This document shows, in pieces, positions 17,023-25,754 of a stretch of DNA of 64,000 nt (within the stretch, counting starts at the first letter, position 1; every line of letters begins with the position of its first letter). This DNA is from Rhodoblastus sp. GTDB taxonomy: Bacteria > Pseudomonadota > Alphaproteobacteria > Rhizobiales > Beijerinckiaceae. Under the pieces are notes generated by a model that did no database searches, was not told where the DNA came from, and saw nothing but the letters and a program-made list of their open reading frames with translations. The stretch is from assembly GCF_019449565.1 (NCBI RefSeq), contig NZ_JAGRPM010000083.1, positions 1 to 64,000 on the forward strand, read 5' to 3'. The position numbers and the translations under genes are program-made.

Positions 17023-18165
17023 ATGACAGAATGCGCTGCGCAATCTGAGAAAAAACTCGGCGGCATCGAGGTCCTCCGGTTCCTGTGCGCTGTCGCGGTC
17101 ATCATCCACCATTACCGATTTTTTTTCGTCTCCGGGGTTTGGACGCCGCAATCTCACGCGCCAATCGAAGCTTTTCCATTCTATCCGGCGCTGGCGCCGT
17201 TCTATTGGAAGGGCCTGGCCGCCGTTCAACTGTTCTGGGCGATCTCCGGTTTTATTTTTTTCTGGAAATATGCCGACGCGATTCACGACAGAGTCGTCGC
17301 CACAAGACATTTTTTTGTATTGCGGTTCTCCCGGCTATATCCACTGCACTTCCTGACCCTTGTCATCGTTATCGGCCTGCAGGCGCTGTATTTGCGCGAC
17401 CACAGCGAGAACTTCATTTATCACGCGAATGATACGCGCGCATTTTTGCTGCAACTCGTCATGGCGTCGAATTGGAACGCCACTTGTGAGAACAGCTTTA
17501 ATGGACCGATCTGGAGCGTATCGGCTGAAGTGCTGATCTATGGTCTGTTCTTCCTGACGGTCCGACTCTTTCGCCCCGGCGCCGTCTTATGTCTGATGAT
17601 GGTCATGGCGGCCTTTGTCGTTGTCGCAAGCCCCCTCCGGACCCCACTCCTTAATCTGTCGATCTGCGCGATCTATTTTTTCGGCGGCGGGCTGACATAT
17701 TTGGGCGTCAAACATGTCCCCACCGCCCATCGCGCTATGACATTCTGGTTCGCGGCGGCGAGCAGCGTGGCGATCGCAGCGGCAATGTTCCCCCAGGGGT
17801 TCAGCGATTTTGACGTCCCGCCATATTTGATGATGCTTCTGTCATCCTCTCTAGTTGTTTCCTTTGCTTTGATCGAAGATGTCTTCCCGATCAATTTGAC
17901 TCGTTTGGCGCGGCTCGGCGATCTGACCTATGGTTCCTACCTCTGGCATTTCCCGCTCCAACTCGCCGTTGTCGTCATCATCGATCGAATCGGTTGGGGC
18001 CGCGAAATATTCTTGTCGCCATTGCCGCTCGTGATCTGGATCGGCCTGACTTTCGCGCTCGCGGCCGCGAGCCATCGCTTTCTCGAAATGCCCACGCAAA
18101 ACGCGATCCGCCGAGCCTTCTCGCCTCGCGTTTTCTCTAAAGCTCCCAGCCTCGCGCAGCCGTGA
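17023..18165 (+). CDS. Acyltransferase 3 family membrane protein (OafA/YrhL-like)
   Basis: This 380-residue integral membrane acyltransferase modifies polysaccharide or lipid head groups with acyl groups. The hallmark IEVLRFLCAVAVIIHH (Arg and catalytic His-His region) begins at residue 15. About ten hydrophobic segments follow, with the periplasmic-loop motif GPIWSVSAE. Base composition is visibly richer in A+T than its neighbours (runs such as ATTTTTTTTCG), suggesting recent acquisition. The ribosome-binding site is weak. No glycosyltransferase neighbours give a substrate hint. Confidence 0.88.
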   Translation: MTECAAQSEKKLGGIEVLRFLCAVAVIIHHYRFFFVSGVWTPQSHAPIEAFPFYPALAPFYWKGLAAVQLFWAISGFIFFWKYADAIHDRVVATRHFFVLRFSRLYPLHFLTLVIVIGLQALYLRDHSENFIYHANDTRAFLLQLVMASNWNATCENSFNGPIWSVSAEVLIYGLFFLTVRLFRPGAVLCLMMVMAAFVVVASPLRTPLLNLSICAIYFFGGGLTYLGVKHVPTAHRAMTFWFAAASSVAIAAAMFPQGFSDFDVPPYLMMLLSSSLVVSFALIEDVFPINLTRLARLGDLTYGSYLWHFPLQLAVVVIIDRIGWGREIFLSPLPLVIWIGLTFALAAASHRFLEMPTQNAIRRAFSPRVFSKAPSLAQP

Positions 18166-18291
18166 CGATTTCCTTGCGCGAAGAGCCACGTTCGGTCGAA
18201 TGCCGGTTGCGCGCGACCTGAGCGGCGCATCGGCGTCTCCCGGCGTTTAACGCTGGATTGCGCGACCAATCCGGGCGATGATCGCGCCGCA

Positions 18292-19470
18292 ATGAAATCC
18301 GTTCCCTTTCGCATTCGTCAGGTCGAGCGCATCGAGTCCATTCCCGCTTCGGACTGGGACGCCTGCGCCAACCCGCCCGCTTCCGACGCCGAGGCGGGCG
18401 AGCGGTTCAACCCCTTCCTGTCCCACGCCTTTCTCGCCGCGCTGGAAACAACCGGCAGCGTCGGCAAGGGCACAGGCTGGCATCCGGCCCATGTGGTGGT
18501 CGAGACGCCGGAAGGTCGCCTCGCCGCTTGCGCCCCGGTCTATCTCAAGACCCATTCGATGGGCGAATATGTGTTCGACCACGGCCTCGCCGAGGCTTTC
18601 GAGCGTGTCGGCGGGCGCTATTATCCCAAGGCGCAGGTCGCCGTGCCCTTCACCCCCGTTCAGGGCCATCGGCTGCTGGTCGCAGCGGACGCGCCGCCAG
18701 GCGCGCGCGAGGCGTTGGCGCTGGGCCTGCGCGCCTTGCGTGAGACGATGGAGCTATCGTCGCTCCACATCACCTTTCCCGATTCCGCCGATCAGGCCTT
18801 TCTCGAACATTCGGGTTTCATCCCGCGCAAGGGCCACCAGTTCCATTTTTTCAATCGCGGCTACCAGAGCTTCGACGATTTCCTGGCCGCGCTGTCGTCG
18901 CGCAAGCGCAAGGCGATCCGCAAGGAGCGCGCCGAGGTCCAGGCCGCCGGCCTGACCATCGAATGGGTCACGGGCAGCGACCTGACCGAGGCGCATTGGG
19001 ACGCCTTTTACGCCTTTTACATGGACACCGGCGCGCGCAAATGGGGGCGGCCCTATCTGAAGCGCGCCTTTTTCTCGGCGCTCGGCGCGACGCTTGCCGA
19101 CCGCGTGCTGCTGGTGGTCGCCCGGCGCGAGGGGCGAATGATCGCCGGCGCGCTCAATCTCATCGGCGACGACGCGCTCTATGGCCGCAATTGGGGCGCG
19201 CTGGAGCATCTCCCCTGCCTGCATTTCGAGCTTTGCTACTATCAGGCGATCGAATTCGCCATCGCGCGCGGGCTCAAGCGCGTCGAGGCCGGGGCGCAGG
19301 GCGAGCACAAGTTTTCACGCGGCTATGAAGCCGTGGCGACCTGGTCGGCGCATGAATTCGCCGACCCACGCCTCGCCAGTGCGGCGAAAGAGTTTTTCGC
19401 CCGAGAGGCGCAGGCGGTGGACGCGATCCTCGCCGATTACGCCGAGAACGCGCCTTTCAAAAAGGAATGA
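18292..19470 (+). CDS. FemAB-like GNAT acetyltransferase (PF04339/DUF482)
   Basis: The 392-residue protein belongs to the group often labelled peptidogalycan biosynthesis protein. It has the FemAB/GNAT-like double-fold pattern: FNPFLSHAFLAALETTGS near the N-terminus, AVPFTPVQGHRLL mid-protein, a basic SSRKRKAIRKER segment and a C-terminal YEAVATWSAHEF motif. The biochemical role is not established; a cell-envelope acyl- or aminoacyl-transfer is inferred from the fold. It is soluble, with no signal peptide. A HIT hydrolase follows 90 bases downstream. Confidence 0.85.
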   Translation: MKSVPFRIRQVERIESIPASDWDACANPPASDAEAGERFNPFLSHAFLAALETTGSVGKGTGWHPAHVVVETPEGRLAACAPVYLKTHSMGEYVFDHGLAEAFERVGGRYYPKAQVAVPFTPVQGHRLLVAADAPPGAREALALGLRALRETMELSSLHITFPDSADQAFLEHSGFIPRKGHQFHFFNRGYQSFDDFLAALSSRKRKAIRKERAEVQAAGLTIEWVTGSDLTEAHWDAFYAFYMDTGARKWGRPYLKRAFFSALGATLADRVLLVVARREGRMIAGALNLIGDDALYGRNWGALEHLPCLHFELCYYQAIEFAIARGLKRVEAGAQGEHKFSRGYEAVATWSAHEFADPRLASAAKEFFAREAQAVDAILADYAENAPFKKE

Positions 19471-19560
19471 GGCCGGACCTTGACCTGAAACCAAGGCTTG
19501 TCTTGACGTGAAACGAAGGCTTGGGCAGGCTCCGGCGACTTCCTCTCGCCGGAGCCGCCC

Positions 19561-20004
19561 ATGTCCGCCGCCTATGACCCCAATAATATTTTCGCGAAAA
19601 TCCTGCGCGGCGAAATTCCCTGCGAGAAAGTCTATGAGGACGAGGACGCCCTGGCCTTCATGGACGTCATGCCCCGCTCGGACGGCCATGTGCTGGTGAT
19701 TCCCAAGCTCGGCGCCCGCAATATTTTCGATGTTCCGCCCGAAGTGCTCTCCGCTCTCATCCTGCGCGTGCAGAAGATCGCCCGCGCCGTGAAGGCGGCC
19801 ACGGGCGCGGAGGGAATCACGCTGCACCAATTCAACGAGCCGGCCGGCGGCCAGAGCGTGTTCCACATCCATTTCCATGTGATGCCGCGTTGGGAAGGCG
19901 TCGCGCTGCGCCCGCATGGCGGCAAGATGGCCGATCCCGCCGTGCTAAAGGCCCATGCCGACAAGATTCGTGCGGCCCTCGCGGCCGACGCATCCGAGAC
20001 CTGA
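19561..20004 (+). CDS. HIT family hydrolase
   Basis: The 147-residue histidine-triad nucleotide-binding protein acts on purine nucleoside phosphoramidates or dinucleotides. The triad is FHIHFHVMP, with H102, H104 and H106. The N-terminal part (NNIFAKILRGEIPCEKVYEDE) is typical of the bacterial HinT/Hit branch. An in-frame start 53 bases earlier is not supported. It is cytoplasmic and likely cotranscribed with the preceding GNAT gene. Confidence 0.92.
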   Translation: MSAAYDPNNIFAKILRGEIPCEKVYEDEDALAFMDVMPRSDGHVLVIPKLGARNIFDVPPEVLSALILRVQKIARAVKAATGAEGITLHQFNEPAGGQSVFHIHFHVMPRWEGVALRPHGGKMADPAVLKAHADKIRAALAADASET

Positions 20005-20006
20005 GC

Positions 20007-20360
20007 CTATCGCGCCCACCACCACACGGAAAAAATGACGACCGCCTCGCCTGCGACGATCGCCGCGAAAACCGAGCGTCGCGTCGCGAAAAAAGCCGCC
20101 GCGGCGACGGCAAGCGCGCCGCCGCGCGCCCAGACGGGCGCAACGGAGAGTTCGCGCGAAGGCAGCAGAACGATCTTCACCACGACGCCAACCAGCAGGA
20201 CGGTCGCCACGCTGCGCACGAACAGAAAAAGCTCGGAATCCTCATCGATTCGCCGTGCGACCACCACCGCCAGCGCGCGCCATATCTCGCTCGGCAGGAA
20301 GCCGAACAGGATCAGCGCGAGATAGGGCGCAAGGGTCGGATCGGCGGAGAAAAGGCTCAT
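20007..20360 (-). CDS. azlD: AzlD-family branched-chain amino acid permease subunit
   Basis: The 117-residue protein has four predicted hydrophobic segments and is the small subunit of an AzlCD-type exporter of branched-chain amino acids. The start ATG (20360) lies inside the azlC stop (ATGA overlap), giving MSLFSADPTLAPYLALILFG. A longer frame in this register starts inside azlC antisense-like sequence and is not the gene. It is the last gene of the azlCD pair, convergent with the HIT gene two bases away. Confidence 0.88.
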   Translation of the reverse strand: MSLFSADPTLAPYLALILFGFLPSEIWRALAVVVARRIDEDSELFLFVRSVATVLLVGVVVKIVLLPSRELSVAPVWARGGALAVAAAAFFATRRSVFAAIVAGEAVVIFSVWWWAR

Positions 20361-21100
20361 GACTCCCGCCGCGCCAGATAGCCGGCGAACCAGGCTCCGC
20401 CGCCGCCGACCAAGGCCAGCGCCGGCAGGTCGAAGCCGCCGCCAACGAAGGTCACCATGACGGGCGCCAGGACAGCGCCGAAAAGCATGGCCAGCCAATC
20501 GGCGCCGGAACGCGCCGAGCGCGCGGTGGTGGCGAGGAAATAGATCGGCGAGAGCATCATCATTCCCGCCCCGAGCGGCGCCGGCAGCGAGCCCATCAGC
20601 CAATAGCCCAGCGCCGTCGAAAGCGCCGTCAGCGCCATACAAGTCGCGGCGAGGCCGAAAAAGAACGGCAGCCGCGCCGGTCGCTCGATGTCCGGCAGGC
20701 GGCGCAGGGACTCCGCCCAGACCGTGACCGCGATGAAATGAGAGGCGGCGAGCAGCACGGAAAGCGGCGTTCGCTTTTCCCGCAGCATGGGCAGGACGGA
20801 GAGGCACATCGGCAACAGGCGCACGGAGGACAGGCTGACCGCGAGCGCGATGGCGGGCGGCGCCGTCTTGGCGATGACCGCCCCGAAAAACAGCAATTGG
20901 CCAGGCCCGGCCCAGACCAGAATGGTGGAAAGCACCGCCGCGCCGACGGGAAAGCCGGCCGCCCGCGCCAGCGAACCGACGCCCATCAACGAGATCGAGA
21001 CATAAAAGGCCGGCCCCGTCAGCGCCTGGCGGACGCCCTCAAGAAACCAGCGCCACGACCAATCAAAGCCGGGCGCCTCTGCCATGTCCGCATCGCTCAC
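20357..21100 (-). CDS. azlC: AzlC-family branched-chain amino acid exporter subunit
   Basis: The 247-residue integral membrane protein has about seven hydrophobic segments. Family hallmarks are AGFPVGAAVLSTILVWAGPG in the early part and SVRLLPMCLSVLP mid-protein. With AzlD it forms a branched-chain amino acid efflux system. It lies downstream of, and on the same strand as, the FNR-type regulator gene (10 bases between stop and start), so the three genes may be one operon controlled by that promoter. Confidence 0.9.
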   Translation of the reverse strand: MSDADMAEAPGFDWSWRWFLEGVRQALTGPAFYVSISLMGVGSLARAAGFPVGAAVLSTILVWAGPGQLLFFGAVIAKTAPPAIALAVSLSSVRLLPMCLSVLPMLREKRTPLSVLLAASHFIAVTVWAESLRRLPDIERPARLPFFFGLAATCMALTALSTALGYWLMGSLPAPLGAGMMMLSPIYFLATTARSARSGADWLAMLFGAVLAPVMVTFVGGGFDLPALALVGGGGAWFAGYLARRES

Positions 21101-21110
21101 AAGGCGAGTC

Positions 21111-21821
21111 TCACATTTCCGCCAGCAGCTCCAGCCGCGGCACGTCGAGCAGGCGGACGCCGTCCGGCACGATGACGATGGCTTTTTCGCGCGCCAGGCG
21201 GGTCATCATGCGGCTGACGGTTTCGACGGTGAGGCCGAGGAAATCGCCGATGTCGAGGCGCGTCATGGGCAAGGGCACATGGACCGAAGAGCCATGAATG
21301 CGCGCATAGCGGTTGCGCATGCCGATCAGGAAGGACGCGATCTTCTCCTCGGCCGTGCGGCGGCCAAGCACCACCATCTGGTCCTGGGCGAGGGTCAATT
21401 CGCGCGAGGCCATGTTCATGACAGCGCGCATCAGGCGCGGCTTCCTGTCGATCAGGTCCGAAAAGCCGTGACGCGAAAACTGGCAGATCTTGACCGGCGT
21501 CAGCGCGTCGGCCGTGTACATGTGGGTCGGTTGCATCGCCAGACCGAGGAAATCGCCCGGCAGCGTGAAGCCGACCACCTGGCGCCGCCCGTCCGGAAGC
21601 AGCTTGGAGAGGCGCAGGGCGCCCGAGGTCAGGTTGGACACGAAAGGCGCGTCGCGACCCTGTTCGAACAGCGTCGCCTTGGCCGGGTAAGACGCCGTGC
21701 GGCCGATACGTTCGAGCTGATCGAACTCGTCCGGTTCGAGCGCGTCGCAGATGCTCAAGCCCTTGATCTCGCAATCATGGCATTCGAGCGCCAGGCCGGG
21801 CGCCTTTTGCGCACAGGCCAT
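21111..21821 (-). CDS. fnrN: Crp/Fnr-family oxygen-responsive regulator (FnrN/AadR-like)
   Basis: From ATG 21821 the 236-residue protein has the FNR cysteines C14, C17, C25 (C-x2-C-x7-C), the same positions as in FnrL, and a later cysteine (VKICQFSR) aligned with the fourth [4Fe-4S] ligand. A cyclic-nucleotide-type beta roll, a dimer helix (SRELTLAQDQMVVLGRR) and an HTH with ETVSRMM follow; the E..SR residues predict recognition of TTGAT-N4-ATCAA. The frame is open to 21974, but that start lies six bases from the perfect FNR box and is unlikely; 21929 is a possible alternative. It probably activates microaerobic genes and regulates itself. azlCD follow closely. Confidence 0.87.
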   Translation of the reverse strand: MACAQKAPGLALECHDCEIKGLSICDALEPDEFDQLERIGRTASYPAKATLFEQGRDAPFVSNLTSGALRLSKLLPDGRRQVVGFTLPGDFLGLAMQPTHMYTADALTPVKICQFSRHGFSDLIDRKPRLMRAVMNMASRELTLAQDQMVVLGRRTAEEKIASFLIGMRNRYARIHGSSVHVPLPMTRLDIGDFLGLTVETVSRMMTRLAREKAIVIVPDGVRLLDVPRLELLAEM

Positions 21822-21979
21822 CGTCCGCGGGCTGGCCTCGAGACGTCCGAAAACAGTGTCGAACAGGGCCTTCTCGGCCAGGCTATCCAAAATATATATC
21901 CTTCCGGCCCGCTTGGCCGCCGCAATCATGCCGAATTTTATCCCGGACAATAGCACGCTCGCCGAACAGGACAAATGTT

Positions 21980-21993
21980 TTGATCCGCATCAA
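21980..21993. promoter_or_regulatory. Perfect FNR/FixK box
   Basis: TTGAT-CCGC-ATCAA is an exact FNR/FixK consensus palindrome. A TGCTATTGT extended -10-like element lies on the minus strand at about 21947-21955, putting the box roughly 41-47 bases upstream of the inferred transcription start of the fnr-like gene, a class II activator position. The divergent NAD kinase starts 174 bases away. The rest of the spacer (21994-22166) shows no gene. Confidence 0.85.
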
Positions 21994-22166
21994 GGACAGG
22001 CGCAAAACACCCCGTCCCCTATTATGCCGGCTCCCCCTAACCGATTGGGAAAGCACGATTCGCATGGCGTCGCCCATTGCTGGACTCCGCCTTGCCCCGG
22101 CGCCTCGCTTCGCCTATTCCTTCGTCTTAACTGGCGCTGCAAAAAGGCGGAATGTCGGAAGGGAAC

Positions 22167-22958
22167 ATGAGCGAATCCTCTGACCACGGGCGCCGTTTCG
22201 AACGGATCAATTTTCTGGCGGCGACCACGCCCGAGGCGGAGCACGCCCGGGCGCGCCTGGTCGGCCGCTATGGTGATGTCCATTCCGACGAGGCCGACGT
22301 CGTGGTCGCGCTGGGTGGCGACGGCCTGATGCTGCAGACGCTGCACAAGTTCATGGGCCGGAACATTCCGATCTATGGCATGAACCGTGGCTCGGTCGGC
22401 TTCCTGATGAACGAGTTCCGCGAAACCGGCCTGCGCAAGCGGCTGCAGGCGGCGCATAGTTCGACCGTCCACCCGCTGCGCATGGACGCTGAAAACCGCG
22501 CCGGCGAAACCGCCACGGCCCATGCGATCAACGAAGTGTCGCTGCTGCGCCAGAGCGCGCAGGCGGCGAAGCTGCGCGTCTATATCGATGGCCATGTCCG
22601 GCTGGAGGAACTCGTGTCCGACGGCGTGCTCGTCGCCACGCCCGCCGGTTCGACCGCGTATAATCTTTCCGCCAATGGCCCGATCCTGCCGCTCGATGCG
22701 CCGCTGATGGCGCTGACTCCGATTTCCGCCTTCCGGCCCCGGCGCTGGCGCGGCGCCTTGCTGTCCAATAATGCGGAAGTGACGATCGAGGTATTGGAGG
22801 CGGACAAGCGTCCCGTCGCCGCCGTGGCCGATCATTACGAATTCCGCGACGTTGCGCGGGTCCGTGTGGCGACGGATCATTCGGTCGGGCTGGAACTGTT
22901 GCACGATCCCGGCCATTCCATGGAAGAGCGCATCCTGCGCGAGCAATTCAGGCCCTGA
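22167..22958 (+). CDS. nadK: NAD kinase
   Basis: NAD kinase phosphorylates NAD to NADP. The 263-residue product carries the GGDG motif at 50-53 (VVALGGDGLML), a conserved NE pair (HAINEVSLLR) and the TPAGSTAYNLSANGP nucleotide-binding segment. ATG 22167 is used instead of the ATG 15 bases upstream because GGAAGGG precedes it at the correct distance. It is two bases ahead of the NUDIX gene and cotranscribed with it. Confidence 0.95.
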   Translation: MSESSDHGRRFERINFLAATTPEAEHARARLVGRYGDVHSDEADVVVALGGDGLMLQTLHKFMGRNIPIYGMNRGSVGFLMNEFRETGLRKRLQAAHSSTVHPLRMDAENRAGETATAHAINEVSLLRQSAQAAKLRVYIDGHVRLEELVSDGVLVATPAGSTAYNLSANGPILPLDAPLMALTPISAFRPRRWRGALLSNNAEVTIEVLEADKRPVAAVADHYEFRDVARVRVATDHSVGLELLHDPGHSMEERILREQFRP

Positions 22959-22960
22959 CC

Positions 22961-23563
22961 ATGCCCAACGATCATTCCGACGACGAAGCCGCTCCGCGCG
23001 GACTGCATGAGCAGATACTGGCGAAAGAAAAATACACGTTCTCGCGGCTCAACTATGAATTGCGCCGCGCCGATGGCCGCTGGGACAAGCATGAGCGCAA
23101 CCTTTTCCGGCGCCCTGACGCCTGCGTCATCCTTCCTTACGATCCCGGGCGCGGTCGGTTGCTGCTGACTCGGCAATTCCGGCTCGGCGCCTATATGAAC
23201 GATTCCACGCCCGGATTGCTCGAAGCCTGCGCCGGCACGCTCGATCCCGGCGAAGCGCCCGACGCCTGCATCCGGCGCGAGGCCATGGAGGAAATGGGGC
23301 TGAAGGTCGGCGAGCTGCGCTTTCTGTTCGAGGCTTTCGTCAGCCCCGCCGCGTCGACGGAAAAGCTTTATTTCTACGTCGCGCCCTATGGCCCCGAAGC
23401 GCGCGTCGCCGACGGCGGAGGCATGGAGGAGGAAGGCGAGGAAATCGAGATCGTCGAGACAGTCTTCGCAGATACCCTGCGCGAGGCGGAAGCCGGCGCG
23501 ATCCGCGACAGCAAGACGCTCACCCTGCTCTATTGGCTCAAGACTTCCGGATTGATGGGTTAG
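22961..23563 (+). CDS. NUDIX hydrolase, NudK/ADP-ribose pyrophosphatase-like
   Basis: The 200-residue NUDIX hydrolase has its box at residues 92-114 (GTLDPGEAP...REAMEEMGL, matching GX5EX7REUXEEXGU). Long N-terminal strands and the sequence RGRLLLTRQFRLGAY resemble GDP-mannose/ADP-sugar pyrophosphatases such as NudK. It hydrolyses nucleotide-sugar or ADP-ribose type substrates; the exact one cannot be read. It starts two bases after nadK, so both act in nucleotide-cofactor metabolism in one transcript. Confidence 0.9.
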   Translation: MPNDHSDDEAAPRGLHEQILAKEKYTFSRLNYELRRADGRWDKHERNLFRRPDACVILPYDPGRGRLLLTRQFRLGAYMNDSTPGLLEACAGTLDPGEAPDACIRREAMEEMGLKVGELRFLFEAFVSPAASTEKLYFYVAPYGPEARVADGGGMEEEGEEIEIVETVFADTLREAEAGAIRDSKTLTLLYWLKTSGLMG

Positions 23564-23570
23564 GCGCGCT

Positions 23571-24911
23571 TTAGGCGGCCAGCAGTTCTTTTTCCAGCGC
23601 GACGAGATCGACCACGATGTCGGTTTCGGCCAGAGGCTCGGTCATCGTCTCGACCTTCGACTCGGGCGCTTCGGCCACCACGGGAATCGGGAGATATTCC
23701 GGCGTCTCGTGCGTGGCGGCCGCGACCGGCGGCGCGGCGGCTTCCGCCTGCGCCTCGCGCAGACGCGACAGGCCCTTGCGACCCTGCTCGCGCGCGGCGT
23801 CGGCCTCGAACCGGCGCAGCAGCGCGATCAGCCGGCCGAGGGACTCGTCCTGCATGGCTTCGCACTGGCTCAAGACAAATTGAATCACCGGCAAGCGCAG
23901 AGCGCCGCCATCCGCCGCGCCGGCGTCGGGGCCTTCCGACGTCTTGCCTAAATTATTGCCAAGCGCGACCAGAGCGGCGCGGAAGGCGACCATCAAAGGC
24001 GCGGGCAAGCCAGCCTTGGCGTAGACCGCGGCGAAGGCGGTGGAGGCCGGCTCGCGGATCAGGCCGGCGACGCGGCGCGGCCCCATGCCTGTCAACTCGA
24101 CCAGTGTAGCTGCGAATAGGCCGGTCTGGCCGCAAAGCAGGCCGCGCAGGGCGAGACCGGCGGTCAATTGGCCGGAAACGCGAAGATAAGCCGCCAGCGC
24201 CGCCGTTTCCTCGGAAAAGGCGGCGCATCCGGCGGCAATAATCATGGCCGCGCGCTCGCGCGAATCATTGGCGATGCGCTCGGAGCGCGCGGGCGAGAGC
24301 CAGTTGCGCTCCACGGCGTAATCCGCGAGCTGGCGGGCCGCGGAGGCGGCCAGGGCGGCGCGGACGGTGGCGGGAATCCAGGGGCGCCCCAGCAGCGCCT
24401 CGCGCAATTCGGAGTCGCCGCCGAAGCGTTCGATCATGCGTCGCATCGCGAATTCGGGCAGGTTGGCGCCTTCATTGACCGCGAGGGCGATCAGCGCCTC
24501 GCGCCCGGCGATCTCGGCCAGGGCGGAGGCGACGGCGGGCGACAATTCCGGACGGAGCGCGATCGCCGCCTGGGCGACCCTATCCCCCACGGAGGCGCAG
24601 TCGATCAATTGCGCATCGGTCAGCTGCGGCGAGCGGGCGAGGACGACGGCGGAAATATCGGACTGGTCGAGCGCCAGCCCGAGGATGATGGCGGGCGGCG
24701 CCTCGACCGCGCTGGCGATGCTTTCGGCGAGCGAACGGCGCACCAGCGGCGACGGGTCGTCGAGCATGGCGTAAAGAATTTGCTCGGCGTCCGCGCGCTC
24801 CCGCGCTTCCAGATCGCCGTAAAGATAGGCTCGGGCGAGGGCGCCGACGCCCTCCGCGCGGGCGCTGGCCGGAGCGTTTTCAGACCATTGGATGAATTTG
24901 CGAACGATCAT
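23571..24911 (-). CDS. DUF2336 family protein
   Basis: The 446-residue protein fits DUF2336, an alphaproteobacterial family of HEAT-like helical repeats with no assigned function. The N-terminal half is all helical with repeats around SPLVRRSLAESIAS and QAAIALRPELSPAVASALAE. The C-terminal part is Ala-rich and acidic, with a likely disordered stretch (AAAPPVAAATHETPEYLPIPVVAEAPE). No signal peptide or membrane segment. It is convergent with the NUDIX gene, seven bases apart. Confidence 0.8.
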   Translation of the reverse strand: MIVRKFIQWSENAPASARAEGVGALARAYLYGDLEARERADAEQILYAMLDDPSPLVRRSLAESIASAVEAPPAIILGLALDQSDISAVVLARSPQLTDAQLIDCASVGDRVAQAAIALRPELSPAVASALAEIAGREALIALAVNEGANLPEFAMRRMIERFGGDSELREALLGRPWIPATVRAALAASAARQLADYAVERNWLSPARSERIANDSRERAAMIIAAGCAAFSEETAALAAYLRVSGQLTAGLALRGLLCGQTGLFAATLVELTGMGPRRVAGLIREPASTAFAAVYAKAGLPAPLMVAFRAALVALGNNLGKTSEGPDAGAADGGALRLPVIQFVLSQCEAMQDESLGRLIALLRRFEADAAREQGRKGLSRLREAQAEAAAPPVAAATHETPEYLPIPVVAEAPESKVETMTEPLAETDIVVDLVALEKELLAA

Positions 24912-25043
24912 GCGAAACCCGCAAAGCTCAGCGCCGCCGCCCTTGCGGCCCGGTTAACGCAGGATGAGTAAACAAGGTAAAATTTCACTTAATGGTCACA
25001 GTGATTCGCGACGAAACGACGCGTCGCCCCGGAGACATTCGCC

Positions 25044-25754
25044 ATGCGGTCCCTGCTAGTCGTACCTGCCCTGTCGCGCCCCGCCCTTGAGGCGGCGCTG
25101 GCGAGCGAGGCCGACGCCCTGGCGATTGATTTCGCTGGATCCGATGACGCGGAAGCCCGCGCGGGCGCCGTGACGATGATCGCGGCGGCGCGTCAGGCGG
25201 GCAAGACGGCGCTGGCGCTGATCCATCCGCTCGCCTCGGGCCTTGCCGACGCCGATCTCGACGCGGTCATGGCCGCCGCCCCGGACGGGATCATCCTGCC
25301 CGACGCCGTCGGCGGGCGCGACATCCAGCATCTCGGCGCCAAGCTCGCCGTGCGCGAGGCGGAGAACGGACTGCCCGACGGCTCGGCCCGCATTCTCGTA
25401 CTGGCGGGAGACTCCCCCGCCGCAATCTTCGAACTCGGTTCGCTTTCGCGCGCGACGCGGCGCCTGATCGGGATCGGCCGTGACGAGCGGCTGCTGGCGC
25501 AAAGGCTCGGGCTGGCGCAGCTGGATGGCGAGGACAAGCCAGAGCCTTTGCGAATCGCGCGCAGCCTGTGCCTGTTCGCCGCCGCCGCCGCTCAGGCCCC
25601 CGCCATTGATTGCGCGGAGCCCGGCGAGGGCGAGGTCTTCGCGCGCCTTTGCGCGCTGGCGGCGCGCGACGGCTTCGCAGGAAAATTCGCCACGACGCCG
25701 GAACAAGCGAAAGCGATTAACGCCGCTTTCGCCTCCCAGATCAGAACCGCGTGA
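25044..25754 (+). CDS. CitE-like HpcH/HpaI aldolase family protein (CoA ester lyase-like)
   Basis: The 236-residue TIM-barrel protein of the HpcH/HpaI-citrate lyase beta family begins MRSLLVVPALSRPALEAAL, like the RSLLFVP start of CitE proteins, and has GIILPDAVGGRDIQHL in the position of the barrel strand that holds the metal site. The usual RVNP substrate arginine is replaced (ALALIHPL), and the typical C-terminal metal/CoA residues are hard to find. It may therefore be a degenerate or altered-specificity member, so the reaction is left open. It overlaps the convergent nitroreductase gene by 14 bases. Confidence 0.7.
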   Translation: MRSLLVVPALSRPALEAALASEADALAIDFAGSDDAEARAGAVTMIAAARQAGKTALALIHPLASGLADADLDAVMAAAPDGIILPDAVGGRDIQHLGAKLAVREAENGLPDGSARILVLAGDSPAAIFELGSLSRATRRLIGIGRDERLLAQRLGLAQLDGEDKPEPLRIARSLCLFAAAAAQAPAIDCAEPGEGEVFARLCALAARDGFAGKFATTPEQAKAINAAFASQIRTA

